Notes under the pieces: model-generated
Told to the model about the DNA's origin: nothing
The model's input: the letters and a program-made list of their open reading frames with translations, nothing else
Database searches by the model: none
Shown here: positions 44,743-55,280 of the stretch, in pieces
Layout of the letters: each line of letters opens with the position of its first letter
Position numbering within the stretch: position 1 is the stretch's first letter
NCBI GenBank assembly: GCA_028532985.1
Contig: JANCIK010000015.1
Span: 97,176-161,175, forward strand
Reading direction: 5' to 3'
DNA from: Stropharia rugosoannulata
Lineage: Eukaryota; Basidiomycota; Agaricomycetes; Agaricales; Strophariaceae
DNA length: 64,000 nt
Position numbers and translations under genes: made by a program

Positions 44743-46975
44743 TCACTCATTGGTATGGGCTCTGGTAAGGTTGGCATTTTACTTCCAGCAGACTCAGTCC
44801 CGGAGACAAGCTCCAATGGAATGTAGTATAGAATAGTACCTTTAAGAGAAGTAGGCAGTGTTGGCGAAGACGGAAGCGGAAGTATGGAGATGAGAGAAGC
44901 TAGGAAATACAATATTAAAAAATTGTTCAAATAATGTATAGTGGAACTCACATTGTGCTTCGTACTCCTTGGTCCATACATTTGCGCGAGCATAAAATGT
45001 ATCAAGCGGGCCGAACTAGTTATCTCGGTGAGAGTCATTACATTGAAATGGTCACATAAAGTACTTACTCCAGTACTTGCATGCCCGATTTTTGCACGCT
45101 AAAAGCCACTGCCCCGGAACCTTGCTCTTTTCGCTAGCCTGAAAAACAGACGCCTTGGTGTATGCATCAGGGTTTGTAGATCTCATTGAACATAGACATG
45201 AAGGAAGTCATAGACATGAAGGAAGTCGAAACTCGAAACTCATGTGTTTCTTGATGACTGCGGAACTCGGATGAAGTCATCTTCCACGTACAATAGGCCT
45301 GCAAATATTTATAAGCAAAAAGAATGTCTAGAAAGAACCATACGTACCAATAGAATGCTACGAGTTTTCTTGTGGCATTGCGTAAGATTGTGTTTGTGTG
45401 TGGGTGTGGGTGCAAGCGACGACTGGTGAGGTCGTCTTGAGGGTGGTTCAAGAGATAGGATGAATAAATGAATGATTAACTAAAGTTTGGGCAAACTTGA
45501 CGAGGTACAGAGCTATGTGCTGACTGTAATTGAACTATGAATGCTCCCACTCCTCGTGCGGGTCAGACGACGGCTGCGCTCAGATATGCTATCTCACCTG
45601 TGCGGAAGGTGCTTCAGCAATTCGCTTAAGTTGGGCATTACCATTTTAGCTCGATCGTTTATCGAAGCTTGGTAAAAGCACGTATATTATCTCGTATCCT
45701 ATGTACATGCTCTACTGTATTGGTATATACATCAAAGGGGCATAGTTGCAACATGGTGGTCCACCGAAGAGCGGAATCTGGAATAAAAGGCGGCAGGACA
45801 CAAGCAATAGTGCCGTGTTGCCACTATGACCTGAAGTAACGGAGGGATACAAAAATGGAGCTTTCCTTGTGCTTGAAAAATTCTTGGTTAAAAAAGGGGT
45901 TTATGATAGTTTATATAGTGTATTATTAATTGAGGAGTGCACGCACACGCATGCATATCCAAGCGACGCACACTCTACCCACAATATATATGCTCAGCAG
46001 CTCAGCCCCTGACATCCGTATTAGTATTACAGGCTAAATCGCGCAGAACTGTGTCAACCGTGCATGGGTTGCAGCGTGAGCAGCCGCATCTTCTAAGATA
46101 AGTGCGCTTGCTCAGTGTCCAGGCAGTTTAGACAGATTCACGAGACGAGCGCACTCATTCCAACCGAGTACATTGTCCACACTGCACTTAGTAGTGACAA
46201 GCTTTATCTTGGTGATTGATTGATGTACGGGTGATCCGGGTATAAATCTCAGTGGTAAGGAGAGCATGACAGAACACGTATCTGCTGCCGCTACCGGAGA
46301 GAGGCCCCACTGAATACTTCTTTTTTGTGGAGCACCATCCTGGTCAGAGAATTTCTTTCTATCAAAGGACTAAAGGAAATGCTCCGAAGGTCAGGGATGT
46401 ACAGGCTTCACGTTATAGTCGGCCACTGTGGCATGCACATATTTGCCTTTTCATTCCTTTGGTCGTTGAGGAGTGGATACACAGCTCTGAGCTGGGGCAG
46501 CGTTGACCTGACGTCATACAAAAAAGTTGCTGACCTCGGGCCGTGCTGCCGCCAACTGTCATGCACTCCGGACAACAAGGCCGGCGCCGGCGTCCTTAGA
46601 ACTTACTGCCATCTTCCCGACGCCCAACTGTCAGCTGCAGCCTTTGCGTTCACGGTAAGATAAGCAATGCATTCCGCCTTGTTACTGACCGGGCCTGGCA
46701 AGGTCGTGACACACTATGCTCGTCGTAACCAGGAAGTCGCAATTGAGCAATGAGTCGCAACGCTGTTCCATGAAGAACCTGTCCAAGTTGTCCACAGTGG
46801 AGGCCCAAAGGACGTTTAACCGATGAGCAATGCATCGAGACAGCTCAGGTTGAGCTCAGGTGCGTTCTAACTTGAGGTTGTCAGTTTCCGATTTAAATAA
46901 GAGCAGGTTACAGGCCTTTATCTGCACTCTGCAGCACTTTCACCTTGTCCAGAAATCACGTCGCACTCACAAGTC
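44743..46975. other. Gene-free stretch with small repeats
   Basis: No gene is supported. It contains a tandem duplication of CATAGACATGAAGGAAGT near 45190-45226 and one copy of a dispersed repeat (46511-46551). The frame open on the minus strand at 44652-45038 lies over the end of the decayed gene and has no protein-like features. Confidence 0.45.
46511..46551 (+). repeat. Dispersed repeat, copy 1
   Basis: About 40 bp (GTCATACAAAAAAGTT, a few variable bases, then TCGGGCCGTGCT and CCG) recurs in the same orientation at 55004-55044 with a handful of differences. Flanks do not match obviously, so this is probably the best-preserved core of an older element. Confidence 0.55.
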
Positions 46976-48993
46976 ATGGCACCGATTCGTCGCCACTCCG
47001 CACCATTCCTCCGCACATCTGTTCCTCATATCTCGGCTCCTGGTTTTATGAATATCAACCACTGGCGCCTTCTTCAAGAGCTACACGTACACAATGCAAA
47101 CGAAAACATGGTCACCTATGATGTCGCAACAGGAACATGGGTTCCATGGACCCGGTGAGTGCAATGTACTATTAGTAGGCAGCATCTGAATGCAGCAACA
47201 GGGCAGAACACATACGACCCACCCCATTGCCCTCATGCCGCAGATGTATCCAAAAGTGAACGTTACTCGAGGATGGAACTTCACTTGCGCCGCAAGTATC
47301 AGGGTCAAACGGTTGACTTTTTCCATGTTCCTCGGACCTCACACAATTGCCCGTTTGTTGGTATGTTATGTTTGATACCCCTTATGCAATGTAGCTCATT
47401 GACTTCAACGATGTTACTATTCAGTTGTCATTCCGCCTCTTCAACCGCTGCAAGTACTTTTTACCCAAGAAGAAATTGAGGAACATTCTTGTATGTTTCA
47501 TGTCCTTGAATGTTAATATGTGTCTAAACTCTCTTTTTCTTCTCAGTAATGTATAGCCCCGAAGAAGCGGCTGAATATCGTGATGTACATATGAATTGTA
47601 AGCTGTTTTTCATGCAGCTCTGCACTAGTAGTTAATCATGACATGCAGATGACTGTGACTTTCTTCAAGGCGCAGGTGCTGCATCAAGTCCATTGAAGGC
47701 ATCTTGCTCCAGCTCGGCTCAGGAGGTTGAGGCACTGCTCACGTCTGAGGATATCTCGTCTGATCCATGGTCTTCTCCATGCGAGCGCCTGGCCAATAAG
47801 CATAAAGGCTCGCTCTTAACCCATCGTCGAAATGATCCCCGGGAGCCAGGATACAATCGGTGACTGCTTCCGAACCTCACTTTTGGAGAGGCATCGCGTC
47901 CATTACCTCGCCCAATATTCGCCTCTGGTCAAAGAGTAACATCTTTCTTCACAGACGTAGTTGACTCAGGTATGTTCTAACTTCTACATTGCTCCCATAA
48001 ACACTATTACTAATCGTAACGTCAATAGATCTACAGCTAATGTCTACATTGGATTGTAACGAAGGACTGGGAGTCTATCGCGGTAAGATTAGCAGACTAG
48101 TTATTGGTAATATTAAAAGCTAATCCATAATCAGCCGATCCTACCGAGCACCCTGCATGGGATGATTTCATTACACCATTGGTCCTTCAAGCGTATGACA
48201 CTTGTTTATACCCGGGCTGTACCAATCGAACCTATCAAAACCTTACCTTTATGGACACTGCAGTAGGACGCGCCATACGTGAACTCAACTCAACTTTTGG
48301 TATTCCTGAGGGAACCTTGCAAGCTCTGAAAGAAATCGCTGTCAAGTGTGACGCATGCTACTGCATGTACTCTCCAGAAGGCTACAACGCACATATCTCC
48401 AATAAAAAATGCTGCAACTGCAATTTTGCTCGAGAAAGTAAGTGGTCTAGTTTACGTATACGACTTCAATATTCAAGTTATCTAACTTCATTACGGCAGT
48501 TTCCTCCCATGAGGCCGATGTCGACACCCTTCGTGCACTCCAGTTGCGCTCCTTCACAAACCGCGACCGCATTGTAGGAGTGGAGTTTGATGACACTCCT
48601 ATTGGAGCGGCCTTCCTCGAGTTTAACTCGGCCATTGGTGTTCCAGCTGATGTTCGGGTTACAATTAACACTGCGTACGTTACATGTGAAATTTGTCACC
48701 TCGTCCGCACCTTTCCTGCTCATCGTGGGCATCTTGACCCAAATGGAGACTGCCCCAAATGCGATGGATGTGGATGCTGTGTGGATGCTGGTCGCCGCTC
48801 AACTAGACGCCGTACTCGTGGTGCCCCGACTCGGTGCTTTGGCTGCAACCAGGAGGGTCATTTTATGGCGGAGTGTCCGAACATGCTATCTCGTATGCGG
48901 GCGGCTGTTGCGCAGGCCTATCAGGAGGCTGCTGCTGTGGACAAGGGACAGCAAGGGGATCCAGCTCCTGTTGCTGGGCCGGGTTTTGTCTAA
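46976..48993 (+). CDS. Protein with two C2HC2 zinc-like modules, read in frame into a Gag zinc knuckle
   Basis: Several exons lead from ATG at 46976 (MAPIRRHSAPFLRTS) to a stop at 48991-48993. Two homologous modules are visible: DTAVGRAIRELNSTFGIPEG followed by CDAC-x11-H-x5-CCNC (48250-48430), and DTPIGAAFLEFNSAIGVPAD followed by CEIC-x11-H-x6-CPKC (48590-48765). The spacing CX2C-X11-H-X5/6-CX2C suggests zinc binding, so far undocumented to me. Immediately after comes CFGCNQEGHFMAECPN, a CCHC knuckle typical of retroelement Gag, in the same frame, ending in an Ala/Gln-rich tail. The host-like part has introns; the knuckle part begins the adjacent Ty3/gypsy remnant, so the ORF is chimeric. 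TGA at 47861-47863 (between GYNR and LLPNLTFG) lies in the natural frame and may be a true nonsense change; the join of exon 1 also mismatches by one base. Confidence 0.5.
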
Positions 48994-49139
48994 GGTTGTC
49001 TCGACCTGTCGTACCGCAGGCAACCAATTCATTTCATGTACTTGCACCTTCTAATGGAATTTTATGCTTGGGCCCAAATGAGGAGAAAGTTGTGAGACGA
49101 CACCGCAGGCGTGGCCTGCGCGGCACAGTTATTCATGCC

Positions 49140-52100
49140 CGTTCACCTCGTTCACCCTATTCTTCACTGGAAATTCCCATTACATTGCATGTTCATGCTC
49201 CTTCGACACCCGCTTCCCCCCTGATCCTGGTTACTCGCGCCATGATTGAGTTCGTTTCGTTGATTTACACAAAATCCCTATGATTCGCAAACGCCGGCCA
49301 CTGCGATTGCGTACTATTGACAACTCTGATGTCCGATCTGGTCTTATCACCCACGAAGTACACTTGCGCGCCTTTATTGAGGACCACGAGATGCTGGTCC
49401 TGGATGTAACAGATATCGGCGATGACAATGTTATCTTGGGCATTTCCTGGCTCCGCAAGCATGATCCCACTATTGGATGGCAACGTTCAGTCATTGACTT
49501 CACATCTGATTACTGCAAAACTCACTGCTTGCCTTCGTCCAGGCCTTCCTTGGCAGTTCCAGTGTCTCGGGGAGCCGCTTGTGCTCCTGGTCGTCCTCGT
49601 TGCCCACCACCTAGACGCTTTCTTCAATGGCAACAACGTGAGCTACAACGTGCTGCCTCTGCAGCAGTGCTAGGCAATGAGATCTTCCAGGCTGCTGCTG
49701 CGCTACGTGCTGAGTTTTGCTCTGATGCATCTGTGCGTTGGGCAGCTCTTGCGCGTCGATCATTTGTGGGCTGCAAGACTAATGCATCAGCTGCTCGAGT
49801 GCGTGTAGCTAGTGAGTCTTTTGCTGGCTTGAAGCGTTCTCGCACTCGTCGAACACACTTTCTTCGTCAGGCACGGGAGGAGGCTGTGCGGGTTGCGCGT
49901 GCGGTGGTGGATGATGCCCTACAGTATGTCACCCAGGAGGCTGGTACGTCTGTGCCTGGGGATTCTGGTGTGTTCTTCGAGCAGCAGTGGGGCGAGGATG
50001 TGAGCAGAGGTGGTTGCCATAGCATGCCCAGGCAGGGTGTACGGGCAGCAGCAGGTCGGTCTATATCGCAAGTCCTGGCAGAAGAGGCTCGGAAGGTGGC
50101 AGCCCCAGTCGAACAGACGGTGGAGGAGATGGTTCCGGTTGAATTTCACGAATTTCTGGATGTTTTTAGCAAGAAGAAGTCTGAGCGGTTACCTGCCCAC
50201 ACACAGCATGACCTTGCTATTGACCTTCTTCCGGGTGCAACCCTCCCTCGACCTGGCAAGCTGTACCAGCTATCGGCTACAGAACTGGTTACCCTCAAGG
50301 AGTTCATCGACGAGAGCCTCGCAAAAGGCTATATCCGTCCGTCAAGTGCGCCATGCGGTGCCCCTGTCTTTTTTGTGAAGAAAAAGGATGGTTCGTTGCG
50401 TCTTGTTGTTGACTTTCGGGCACTTAACGCGGTTACACGCCCCGATGCCTACCCCATTCCCCTGACCTCGGAGCTGTTGGATCGCCTCAAGTCTTCTAAA
50501 GTATTCACGACATTGGATATGCGCTGGGGCTACTACAATGTACGCATTCGGCAGGGCGATGAGTGGAAAACATCTTTCCGCACTCGATATGGCCAGTTTG
50601 AGTTCCTGGTAATGCAATTCGGCCTTCGCAATGCCCCGGCCGCATTTCAGCGTATGGTTAACACACTATTTCATGACCTGGTTGATGTGAATGTGGCGTT
50701 ATACTGTATTGCTATGGATCCTGTTAAAGTTTCCGGGGTGACAGATTGGCCTACTCCCCGCAATCTCAAGCAGGTGCAGAGCTTCCTCGGATTTTGCAAC
50801 TTCTACCGCAAATTTGTGGCCAACTATGCAGAGCTCTCGAAGCCCCTGGAGCGGCTGAAGCGGAAGGATGTAGCATGGCGTTGGGGAGTGGAGGAGGACA
50901 GGGCATTTGTGCATCTGAAGGAGGCCTTTGTACAGGCCCCTGTTCTGATGATGCCTGATATGCACGCCCCATTTCGAGTAGAGACAGATGTATCTGACTT
51001 TGCAGTGGGTGCTATTTTATCGCAGGCGGATGCTTCTGGTGACTGGCGCCCCGTGGCTTACTTCTCAAAGGCTATGCAGCCTGCAGAACACAACTATAAT
51101 ATTTACGACAAGGAGTTGCTCTCGATTGTGCGTGCTCTCGAAGTCTGGCGGCCCTACCTGGAAGGGAGTCCTCATACTGTCGATATTTTCTCGGACCACC
51201 GTAACCTTGAGTACTTCATGGCAGCCAAGGACCTCAATTGGCGACAGGCGCGTGCAAACACCTTGGCTATGTTAACTCGCAACTACTATTGGCCACGGAT
51301 GTCTGAATTCGTGAACCGCTATGTTGATGGGTGTGTGACATGCCAGCGGACAAAACCTCGACATCAAAAGCCATACGGTCCCCTGCAGCCTTTGGAGGTG
51401 CCTGCTTGGCCGTGGCAGCATGTTTCGACGGATTACATTGGCCCCTTGCCAGAGTCAGCCGGCTGCAATGCAATCCAAGTAGTCTGCGACAAACTCACCA
51501 AACGTGCACACTTCTTGGGTGCCCGGACAACGGATACCGCAGAAAATATGTGTGATATGTTTATGTCGCGTGTATGGCCGCTGCATGGGACTCCTAAGAA
51601 GATGATTTCGGATCAAGGGCCCCAGTTTATTGCGCGTTACACAGCGCGGATGTGGGAGAGGATGGGCATCAAACGTGCCCTGTCTTCTGCTCACCATGCC
51701 CCCAGACGGACGGCCAGACGGAGCGGGCTAATCAAGAGCTCGAGATCTATTTGCGCGCCTACGTGGACTTCTATCAGGACGACTGGTTGCACTGGCTACC
51801 GTTTGCGGAATTTGCTTACAATAACCGAGTCAATGCATCTATTGGCATGTCTCCATTTTATGCAGAATATGGGTACAACCCCACGTACTCCATTGACCCC
51901 GTTAATTCCCAATCTGTGCCAAAGGCAGATGAGCGCTTGGACCGGGTACGCGAGATTCAGCAGGAACTTACCTCTTTGCTTGAATTAGCCGCAGAGCGCA
52001 TGAAGCGGTTCCATGACAGATGGGTCGCCGAAGCTCCCCCCCTTGAGGCTGGGAGCAAGGTTTTCCTCGAGCGTGCGGATTTACGCTCAACACGTCCCAG

Positions 52101-52520
52101 CCACAAGCTGGATTTCCGTCGTTTTGGTCCCTTCACGGTCTCGCAGAAGTTGTCCGGCACTGCATATAGGCTGCAGCTCCCAGACGGTTGGACCATTCAC
52201 GATGTGTTCCATGTGTCGTGCCTGGTACCTTTCCGCAAAGACACGATTCCTGGTCGGCTGGTTCCTACCCGCCAGCGGTGCAGATGGAGACAGGTGACGA
52301 GGTCGAGATCGAGCGCATTCTACGTGAGCGGCGCACGAGGCGCACGAGGGGCGGGGTTGTCGAGTTCTTGGTGAAGTGGAAGGGCTATGATGAGAGCGAG
52401 AACGAGTGGCTGAAAGAATATGACATGCCGCACGTGCAAGAGCTGATTGCAGAGTTCCGCCGTGACGAGGCGGCAAGAGGCCGGCGTCGTCGTGGCAGGC
52501 ATGCACCCCGTGTGGATTAG
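49140..52520 (+). pseudogene. pol: gypsy pol (protease-RT-RNase H-integrase-chromodomain), deleted and frameshifted
   Basis: The protease is barely recognisable: the expected active-site Asp-Ser/Thr-Gly aligns to DPG, followed by an in-frame stop near 49244. A frame from 49280 to 51988 then carries THEVHLRAFIEDHEMLVLDV, KKDGSLRLVVDFRALN, FTTLDMRWGYYNVRI and VMQFGLRNAPAAFQRM. Near 50697-50712 the sequence jumps from VDVNVALY straight to MDPVKVSGVTDWPTP: the YxDD catalytic strand and about 60 residues are gone without loss of frame. RNase H starts normally (FRVETDVSDFAVGAIL) but near 51252-51270 jumps from WRQAR to LAMLTRNYYWPRM, removing its end and the integrase His pair, again in frame. Integrase keeps CVTCQR, D of STDYIG and D of SDQGPQF; a frameshift near 51695 moves QTDGQTERANQELEIYL to another frame, and one near 52275 precedes the chromodomain (EVEIERIL, EFLVKWKGYDESENEWL). 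Confidence 0.85.
52290..52420 (+). other. Chromodomain at the integrase C-terminus
   Basis: EVEIERIL with an Arg-rich loop, then EFLVKWKGYDESENEWL, has the aromatic cage pattern of chromodomains (W-K-G-Y/W...W). In chromoviruses it directs integration to marked chromatin. It is read in the frame 52188-52520, shifted from the preceding integrase frame. Confidence 0.8.
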
Positions 52521-52668
52521 GGCGGGGCAAGAGATGGGGTACGAGAGACATTTATTTTATTTTATTTTATTTCTACAACGTTCCGCAACGTTCTCTTGTA
52601 GCTGCGGACTTCTTTCGGACTTGTTTCTATTCCTGGCTCATTCCCTGCCTTATTCGGAGGGGGGATAG

Positions 52669-52735
52669 TGTAATCCATGGTCGCCCATTGTATCTCCTCT
52701 TGCTCACTCCGTGCTTTATATATTAGCATTCTTTA
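52669..52735 (+). repeat. Truncated 3' LTR of the gypsy remnant
   Basis: It begins TGTAATCC directly after the polypurine tract GGAGGGGGGATAG and runs until the stop codon region of the next, minus-strand gene. No second copy was found upstream, so LTR identity rests on position and the TG start only. Confidence 0.4.
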
Positions 52736-53242
52736 GAGCCATCAGTAAAGTTAACAGGACATGCATGCGCCGGAACATACATAGTTAAAACCTGTTCCCT
52801 TTCCCATCTGTCCATCTCGGTTTCTATGGGATTCTTTTCAGGGTCAGAGGGAGAAGATGGAGGTGGTGGAGAGTGCGCTTTCTTCTCGGAAGTGGTGCGC
52901 ATGTGTGCGCGCGCTGGTAGCAGTGTTCTTGTACTCGATTGGGCAGTAGATTGACCAGCAGGAATGTTGAAAGCAGGAGTGCGCAGCGGTAACGGTCCTT
53001 TCTTAATGCGCTTAGCAACAGATGGTCCAGCAGAGTTAATAGTCGGTGATGGTTCCGGAGGCATAGACTCCTCCAAGATCTGCGACGCTCGAAGTTTGCG
53101 CATACAAAGCTTTGAAGAGCCTGTTTATTCCTAGAATATGGACTAATATTCAGTCCAATAATGTACTTTGAGAACAAGACTTACTTTTGATAATATTTCT
53201 GGCATGAGGCTCGATGATCTTCTCAGCTGAAGACTTTGGCAT
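52723..53242 (-). CDS. Small unknown gene with basic, Ser/Pro-rich product
   Basis: The minus-strand start at 53242 reads MPKSSAEKIIEPHARNIIK to a donor (GTAAGT) and a 54-nt intron; exon 2 starts at 53130. The direct join yields KRINRLFKALYAQTSS and stops early, whereas the longer open frame of exon 2 (SMPPEPSPTINSAGPSVAKR, KKGPLPLRTPAFNIPAGQST, then VPAHACPVNFTDGSKEC, stop at 52723) needs a different splice or a frame slip. Family unknown; it overlaps the truncated LTR at its 3' end. Could be non-functional. Confidence 0.35.
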
Positions 53243-55280
53243 AGTATCAGTGAATGGTGAAGTGGGAAGTGTGTTTGTCATTCAAGTGTGGTTTTAGCAA
53301 TCATCACCTTCCATGGAAGGCAGGTGTGACTAGCTACTCATTGCGAGTTTGCGATAATTTGCGATTCAAAGCAATTCTAACAGAAGTAATTGCTTCTAGT
53401 TCTACTCTCTCCTTAAATTTCTATGTACTTGTATTCATTTTTGAGTGTATATCTAAATTTCTGGAGCATAGGAATCGCAAACATATTGCAAACATATCTC
53501 AAACACACATTCTGCTGTCCTTTCTCGCAAAAATAATACATGTGGGTGTTCTAAAATTTTAGACACAGTAGATTCATGTATTAAGTACATACTGCTAATA
53601 ACCTGGCCCTATCGAGTCTTTACCTGAATTTAAAGGACATAGAAATCACAAACATATCAGAAACATATCTCAAACATGCTGTATCCCGTCTATTGGTAGA
53701 TCCTTACCTTACATAAAGTTACCAGAAAGTCAGTGAGTCCATACCTTGTTACTCCAAGTATATTTTCTGTCTCAGAGACTAGAGTTAGACTAGAGTTATA
53801 ATAGAATTAATTGGACAAGGCTTGTATCTAAGTTGGCAGTTCCGAGTCCGACTCTGAGGTAATGGGTAAAACAAATGATATTTTGAGGTCTACAATACAT
53901 CTAAATATCTAATAATTCACTATATAACAGTTTGGGTGTACAAGGAATATGATATACACTATAGGAAGATGGTACCAACTCGATGCAACTCTGATGAAGT
54001 TGCCTGGTTTTGGACGCCTCGGAAGCATCCAAGTCATGTGACAATGACATAATCACTTGGCTGGCTGTTACGCTGGCTGTTCACAAACGGGCCATAAACC
54101 ATGGAGGGGCCTTTACCTAAGGTCCAAAAAGTAAATATATATACTCTAACTAGCTATATCTACACATACTGCAAGATTCAGGAACGTAGCTTTCCTACTT
54201 ATCTCAGAGCAACACATATGTTGCTACAGCCCGAATTAAGCACCGTATGATGGCACAAGTCACATCAGTAACAGATGTGTGACAGACATGATGTCATTTC
54301 TCTGGCAAGGAGCGGCGAAGCAACCACTCAGGCAACTGGGAATCCATATCGATTGCGGTCCTTGATTACACTTGCCATCGTCCTCCAGTAGCTAATAACC
54401 CAAACAGGAAAGTTCTCGTGGCCTTCATTAAACCGTGCGTGAGTCAGTAACCGATTATGCTCTGTCCAACCAAGCCTGTCCAAAATCGTGCTCAAGAGAT
54501 CGCATACATAGACATGCTTCAGGAGGGATTGGGCAAGTCCTCAACACTTCAACATTGCTGGTAGGTTCATCCATACTGAACCAGGTTTTGCTCTTTGTAG
54601 TAACAATGCTATATAATATATCAGGTATTTTGAAGGCCAGAAGCTCAGCAACTGATAAAGTCGACGAAGGAAATAGATATTTTTGGTATTTGGGCAGTCG
54701 AATGCATCTATTCTTAGCATCTTTAACATGCTCTGGTACATCTGAATACACTTTCTTGAGTCCCATTGAGCCTTCCAGGCTGTCTTTATGGCTGAGTGTC
54801 CAATCTTTGTTGGGGATAAAGGGTAGGAAAAAAGACCGTGAATCTGCGCACGTCGCGCACGGTATCCTAGATGCCGCGATAAACTATGAACATTGATGTA
54901 AGGCCAAAGACAGATTGCTTACAAATCCATGAGCTACAAACATGGAATGGGCGCTGTTTTTCTCCAGGCAAGGCTGAAGTTCTTGTTGGGACCCGATCTG
55001 ATGATGTCATACAAAAAAGTTTCAGATGTCGGGCCGTGCTCCCGTGGGATGATATCACGTGGCATACTCCTGCCGGTCTGCACCACTACCTGGGCATTGA
55101 TAGTTGCTGCAGTTAGATATGAGGGGCGTTTACCTAAGGCTCAAACTCTTTACCAATATATAGCCAGTACACTCAAATACTTGTATGCCAAAAATCCAGA
55201 ACGTAGATACGATATTTGACTCAGGATAGCAGGTGTACTCAAAAATAGCGGAGATTGATTCAGATTATGCGGAGTTTGAA
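53243..55280. other. AT-rich spacer with diverged repeats
   Basis: No gene is supported. Two related 38-nt stretches (core CAAACATATxxxAAACATATCTCAAAC) lie at 53471-53508 and 53641-53679. A dispersed repeat copy is at 55004-55044. An open frame at 54435-54896 has no protein-like features and is matched by one on the opposite strand. Confidence 0.45.
55004..55044 (+). repeat. Dispersed repeat, copy 2
   Basis: Matches the copy at 46511-46551 (GTCATACAAAAAAGTT ... TCGGGCCGTGCT-CCG) in the same orientation, 8.5 kb apart and on the other side of the gypsy remnant. Confidence 0.55.

Larger units (their letters stand above)
48810..52735 (+). mobile_element. Ty3/gypsy chromodomain retrotransposon remnant
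   Basis: Order is gag knuckle, protease, RT, RNase H, integrase, chromodomain, the layout of Ty3/gypsy chromoviruses. It begins within the chimeric ORF (48810) and has no recognisable 5' LTR. The 3' side has a polypurine tract (GGAGGGGGGATAG, 52657-52669) immediately followed by TGTAATCC, the probable 3' LTR start, which survives for only about 65 bp before another gene's sequence. Internal damage is listed with the pol entry. A (TTTTA)n run sits at 52551-52572 between the coding end and the polypurine tract. Non-autonomous and old. Confidence 0.85.

Noticed and set aside
44652..45038. 128-codon minus-strand frame with hydrophobic stretch
   Set aside because: It overlaps the basic C-terminal exon of the decayed plus-strand gene, which is better supported.
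52188..52551. 154-codon minus-strand frame over the chromodomain
   Set aside because: Shadow of the plus-strand integrase/chromodomain coding sequence.
54435..54896. 153-codon plus-strand frame
   Set aside because: A 103-codon frame lies opposite; neither shows splice links, domain-like order or similarity to neighbours.
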